45,080 bases of DNA from CAYPPG01 sp964412555 (lineage in GTDB: Bacteria; Hinthialibacterota; Hinthialibacteria; Hinthialibacterales; Hinthialibacteraceae): positions 1-45,080 of the forward strand of contig CAYPPG010000062.1 in assembly GCA_964412555.1 (NCBI GenBank), written 5' to 3'. Below the pieces are notes generated by a model. That model searched no databases and had not been told where the DNA came from. It saw only the letters and a program-made list of their open reading frames with translations. The position numbers and the translations under genes are program-made. Within the stretch, counting starts at the first letter, position 1. Each line of letters begins with the position of its first letter. Positions 42,210-45,080 of this stretch are shown here, in pieces.

Positions 42210-43169
42210 TCAAGCAGCAATCTTCTTTGGCTTACTCAACAACCCTTGAATGATTAAATCCACCGCATCGTCTTCATCGATCCCCCGGCTCATCAGCGTC
42301 TCCAGTTGCTTCGAATCGACACTCCCGATAGCGGCTTCATGTGTGATATGTGCTTTGGGATGATTGACTTCCACAATCGGGACCGCTTTCGCAATTGCCA
42401 TATCCTGCACGATCTCCTTGCAGTCGACATGGCCGCGGGCATACGGAGCACTTGCCGTCAATGTATTCAAGATTTCCGCACGCGCCGTATCGCGCAACGC
42501 AATATGGCTCATGAGCACCCCATGAGCGCCCTCTCCGACCAAATGCGAGATTTCATTGATTTTGATTATGTCATTGCCTGAACCGCTGATCCGCGCCGTC
42601 ACTTCGGATACGCTATACGCTTCACCAATTGTCTCCACTTCGATATCGATCTCGCCAACCCGCCCCCGGATCAATTCGAAATCAGTCGCATACCGCCCCC
42701 CTTCCAGAATATGCACTTTCGACTTCGGTAATACCAACACCCCCCCCTCGGCGCCATGAACATGCCGTTCGGAATAGGAATACTCCGCCCCCGCTCCGAT
42801 TTTTAAAACCGCATCCATTTCATGACGAATTTTTTTGGCGTTGGGGAATACACAATATGCAAAAATACCTGCTTTCGCATTCTCTTCGATTTCCATATCC
42901 AGCATGACGCTTTGCACACCGGATTCCGGCATCATACCGAAACAGACCTGAATCGGTTTTTCGATCACGCTGTTCTTTTCGACCTTGATTTTAGCTTCGA
43001 TTCCATCCCGCGTTTCTTTAGCGTCCGCCTGCAAACCGGGAACGAGATGAATTCCCAGCACTTGATTGTGATGAATCTCGATCCGCGCGATCGTAGGATC
43101 GTTCTTCAACATATGCGGATTGATTCCGATGGAGTTATAGAGATCTTCAAACAGGTTGGTGTTCGGCAT
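42210..43169 (-). CDS. Short SufB/SufD-like Fe-S scaffold protein (SmsB-like)
   Basis: A 319-residue SufBD-fold protein from ATG 43169, chosen by GGGAG upstream; it overlaps the SufC-like gene end by 23 bp. Visible family parts are LVGEGAHGVLMSHIALRDTARAEI, ASAPYARGHVDCKEIVQD, and the end VDSKQLETLMSRGIDEDDAVDLIIQGLL. It is much shorter than SufB (about 470) or SufD (about 420) and matches the archaeal short type, as in the two-gene SUF-like minimal system (SMS) thought to be ancestral. No sufS, sufE, sufU or iscU is beside it. Confidence 0.85.
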   Translation of the reverse strand: MPNTNLFEDLYNSIGINPHMLKNDPTIARIEIHHNQVLGIHLVPGLQADAKETRDGIEAKIKVEKNSVIEKPIQVCFGMMPESGVQSVMLDMEIEENAKAGIFAYCVFPNAKKIRHEMDAVLKIGAGAEYSYSERHVHGAEGGVLVLPKSKVHILEGGRYATDFELIRGRVGEIDIEVETIGEAYSVSEVTARISGSGNDIIKINEISHLVGEGAHGVLMSHIALRDTARAEILNTLTASAPYARGHVDCKEIVQDMAIAKAVPIVEVNHPKAHITHEAAIGSVDSKQLETLMSRGIDEDDAVDLIIQGLLSKPKKIAA

Positions 43170-43905
43170 TGGCCAACTCCCTTTCAATCTTTTCCGGATT
43201 GGGATCGTAACAGGGGATACACTTTTTCTCGAAATACTGGGCGATTTTTTCGACCGAGCCTTTATCGGCCAATCGGCCGCTGCAAAGAAGGAATGCATGC
43301 TCGGCTTGATTCAAAACCGCCAGACTATGTGTAATCATGAGAATGGTCGTCTGTCGTTCCTTTAAATGTTTTAAGGCTTCGAAAATGCGATCCAACGCTT
43401 CCACATCGATTCCGCTGTCCGGTTCATCCATCAAAACCAGTTTCGGTTCCATTGCCAATATGCTGGCCAATTCGATCCGTTTCCGTTCTCCACCGGAGAG
43501 CGTTTTATCGACAGCCCGATCCAGATATTTGTCCGCAGACAATCCCACAAGATCCAGCACTTCATCCAAGCGCTTTTTACTTTTGTCTTTTGCGGCCGCT
43601 TCAATGAAACTGCGAACCGGCAAGCCTTCAAACCGCGCCGGTTCCTGCCAAGCCAGCGTGATTCCGCGCCGCGCCCGTTCATCGATGGGAACGCCTCTCA
43701 AGGATTGATCTTCGAAAAGAATATCTCCCTCAAATTTGTTATACCCGGAAAGCCCCATGATCACATTCGCAAGAGTGGACTTTCCCGCTCCGTTCGGACC
43801 GATCAACGCGTGGATATGCCCTTCCCAAATATCAAGGGACAAGTCCTTCAAAATCGTCTTCCCGTCCAGATTCAAAGTGACGTTTTGCACTGCCAAAATA
43901 GTCAA
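43147..43905 (-). CDS. SufC-like Fe-S assembly ATPase (SmsC-like)
   Basis: A 252-residue ABC-type ATPase with GPNGAGKST, the SufC-like QEPARFEGLPVRSFI, LSGGERKRIELASILA and LVLMDEPDSGID. A C-terminal extension has the pair KKCIPCYDPNPEKIE, which is seen in archaeal-type relatives and could hold metal. It is upstream of, and overlaps, the short SufB-like gene, so the two are probably made as a complex. Confidence 0.9.
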   Translation of the reverse strand: MTILAVQNVTLNLDGKTILKDLSLDIWEGHIHALIGPNGAGKSTLANVIMGLSGYNKFEGDILFEDQSLRGVPIDERARRGITLAWQEPARFEGLPVRSFIEAAAKDKSKKRLDEVLDLVGLSADKYLDRAVDKTLSGGERKRIELASILAMEPKLVLMDEPDSGIDVEALDRIFEALKHLKERQTTILMITHSLAVLNQAEHAFLLCSGRLADKGSVEKIAQYFEKKCIPCYDPNPEKIERELANAEHQPV

Positions 43906-43983
43906 CGCTTCACACCTACCTTCTTGTTTTAACTATGAAATGAATATACAAGAACCCCACATTCTGACAAGGCCAAACACCCC

Positions 43984-44014
43984 ACTGGGAGCGCGGGCAT
44001 CCCTGCCCGCATCT
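43984..44014. repeat. Second identical copy of the GCGGGCA palindrome
   Basis: Identical to 30683-30713 over 31 bp. It lies 78 bp upstream of the SufC-like start, in the divergent gap to the FG-GAP gene. Beyond it, 44071-44097 holds CTGACA-15-TATAAC, a weak candidate promoter for that gene. Confidence 0.93.
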
Positions 44015-44133
44015 GATAACGCACTCCCCCACGGCGACTAAGCAAGTACCAAAGACAAGACATTAAAAAACTGACAAAAAACAAAAAAAATTATAACATA
44101 TCGGATAACAACTACTTCCATATAAGGTGAATC

Positions 44134-45080
44134 ATGAAAAAAACAACTAATGCTATTCCATGCCGCATACCCATCTCTCTCGTAGTTCTCCTGTTCCTGC
44201 TGGTGATCCCCATTGCTGCCCAAACCGAAACCCCCTTCCAAAATCATAAATTTCAGTTGAATATGCAAAACATTTATTTCATCACCGCCGATGTGGATGG
44301 CGATGACGCCCCGGATATCATCGCCGTTTCGTCAATGGATGGAAAACTCCTCTGGATCGAAAATGTCTACATCGAGCAAGAGAATCCGGCTATCGATTCC
44401 TGGCCGGTTCATTTGATCTCGAAAATAGATAAGAATAATGCCGGCCCCATGATCCTCCATGCTTCTGATATGGACGGCGATCAGGACCTCGATCTTATTG
44501 TATGTAATAAAATTACTGGTTTATCTATTACCTTCTATGAAAATTCCGGTGAAAAAATTCCAACCTGGACTCCGTATACCTTACCGGTTCAAAACAAACA
44601 AATTCACTTTTTAGATACGGGGGATATCGATGGGGATCAGGATATAGACTTACTCGTGACCGGGTGGAATATACCCGACGGAGATAAGGTATTTTGGTTT
44701 GAAAACAATGGAAAACCATTTTCGGAATGGAATTATCATTATGTCTTTAACGAAACAATGGCTTCACTTGATAAAGTAAATCTTGTGGATATCAACATTG
44801 ACGGCAAATTGGATATCGTACACAGAAGTGCTAGTTCAATTTCTCCACATTGGTTTGAAAACATCGACGCTCCCTCGGATACATGGTTGATTCATGATTT
44901 ACTCCCTGAAGAGCCACCACAGTCGGTTTCGAAAGTGGTGATATTCGATGCGGATCAGGATCAGGATCCGGATTTAATGCTTTGGTTTACTTTCGAGAGA
45001 TCATTTTTTCTGTTTGAGAATAATGTACTCGACAGTCAAAAGTTCTTCCCCTCAAGAGTGACAGTCAAAGAGGTTGATTT
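44134..45080 (+). CDS. Secreted FG-GAP/VCBS-repeat protein (3' end off window)
   Basis: ATG 44134 has AAGGTGA upstream, and the frame stays open to the window end (315 codons). A signal peptide (PISLVVLLFLLVIPIAAQ) is followed by repeats centred on calcium-binding-type loops: DVDGDDAPDII, DMDGDQDLDLIV, DIDGDQDIDLLV, DINIDGKLDIV and DADQDQDPDLML. These are FG-GAP/VCBS blades of a beta-propeller, found in cell-surface or secreted adhesion proteins. Its full length and any C-terminal sorting domain are unknown. Confidence 0.85.
   Translation, partial: MKKTTNAIPCRIPISLVVLLFLLVIPIAAQTETPFQNHKFQLNMQNIYFITADVDGDDAPDIIAVSSMDGKLLWIENVYIEQENPAIDSWPVHLISKIDKNNAGPMILHASDMDGDQDLDLIVCNKITGLSITFYENSGEKIPTWTPYTLPVQNKQIHFLDTGDIDGDQDIDLLVTGWNIPDGDKVFWFENNGKPFSEWNYHYVFNETMASLDKVNLVDINIDGKLDIVHRSASSISPHWFENIDAPSDTWLIHDLLPEEPPQSVSKVVIFDADQDQDPDLMLWFTFERSFFLFENNVLDSQKFFPSRVTVKEVD

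Overview
The window (about 45 kb, mid-40s % GC, one 100-N scaffold gap) looks like chromosome from an uncultivated Gram-negative-type heterotrophic bacterium. It carries Sec, Tat and lipoprotein signals, an RND/MMPL exporter, secreted glycoside hydrolases, Gfo/Idh and TIM-barrel sugar proteins, an ECF sigma/anti-sigma pair, and an archaeal-type two-gene SufC/SufB-like Fe-S pair. That mix, with many dispersed palindromic intergenic repeats, recalls candidate-phylum bacteria of the Poribacteria/Sumerlaeota/Hinthialibacterota kind. No rRNA or phylogenetic marker is present, so the placement is a guess.

Layout. 1-2300: AT-rich accessory genes: a truncated Cys-rich protein, a probable exported protein interrupted by an in-frame TGA, and a secreted CBM9-like protein. 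2328-2567: a 49-bp tandem hairpin repeat holding the gap. 2704-3516: MBL-fold hydrolase. 3524-8510 (minus): a 2-aminoethylphosphonate (AEP) catabolic run of DUF5690 MFS transporter, phnW, phnX and a class III PLP enzyme resembling PbfA, with palindromic repeats in two of its junctions. 8680-13446: a small hypothetical gene, a secreted GH127 enzyme coupled to a URO-D-like protein, and a NYN-domain protein. 13650-15835: thiS-thiG-thiE; the last codons of thiE lie in a palindromic repeat. 15875-17323: DUF3754 membrane protein.

17535-24432 (minus): GT-C-like membrane protein, DUF5060/DUF4038 (GH140-like) protein, Tat-exported TIM-barrel protein and a GH95 enzyme. Together with GH127 this suggests pectin or side-chain sugar use. 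24464-30666 (minus): SDR, secreted propeller-like protein, RND/MMPL (HpnN-like) exporter and class III aminotransferase (HpnO-like), which could serve lipid modification and export. 30792-33932: Trm112-like protein, toroid (squalene-cyclase-like) protein, exported Gfo/Idh protein, DUF309 protein.

34149-36727: ECF sigma factor, membrane anti-sigma factor and a secreted Gly/Met-rich coiled-coil protein. 36946-40315 (minus): a ribose-type sugar ABC importer with ATGA overlaps. 40562-42116: small beta-carbonic-anhydrase-like protein, a frameshifted exported-protein gene, and a cold-shock/DUF1294 protein. 42210-43905 (minus): SufC/SufB-like pair. 44134-end: secreted FG-GAP/VCBS protein running off the window.

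The most distinctive feature is the number of hairpin-forming repeat families between genes. Several copies are identical across tens of kilobases. No tRNA, rRNA, CRISPR array, transposase or integrase was seen.
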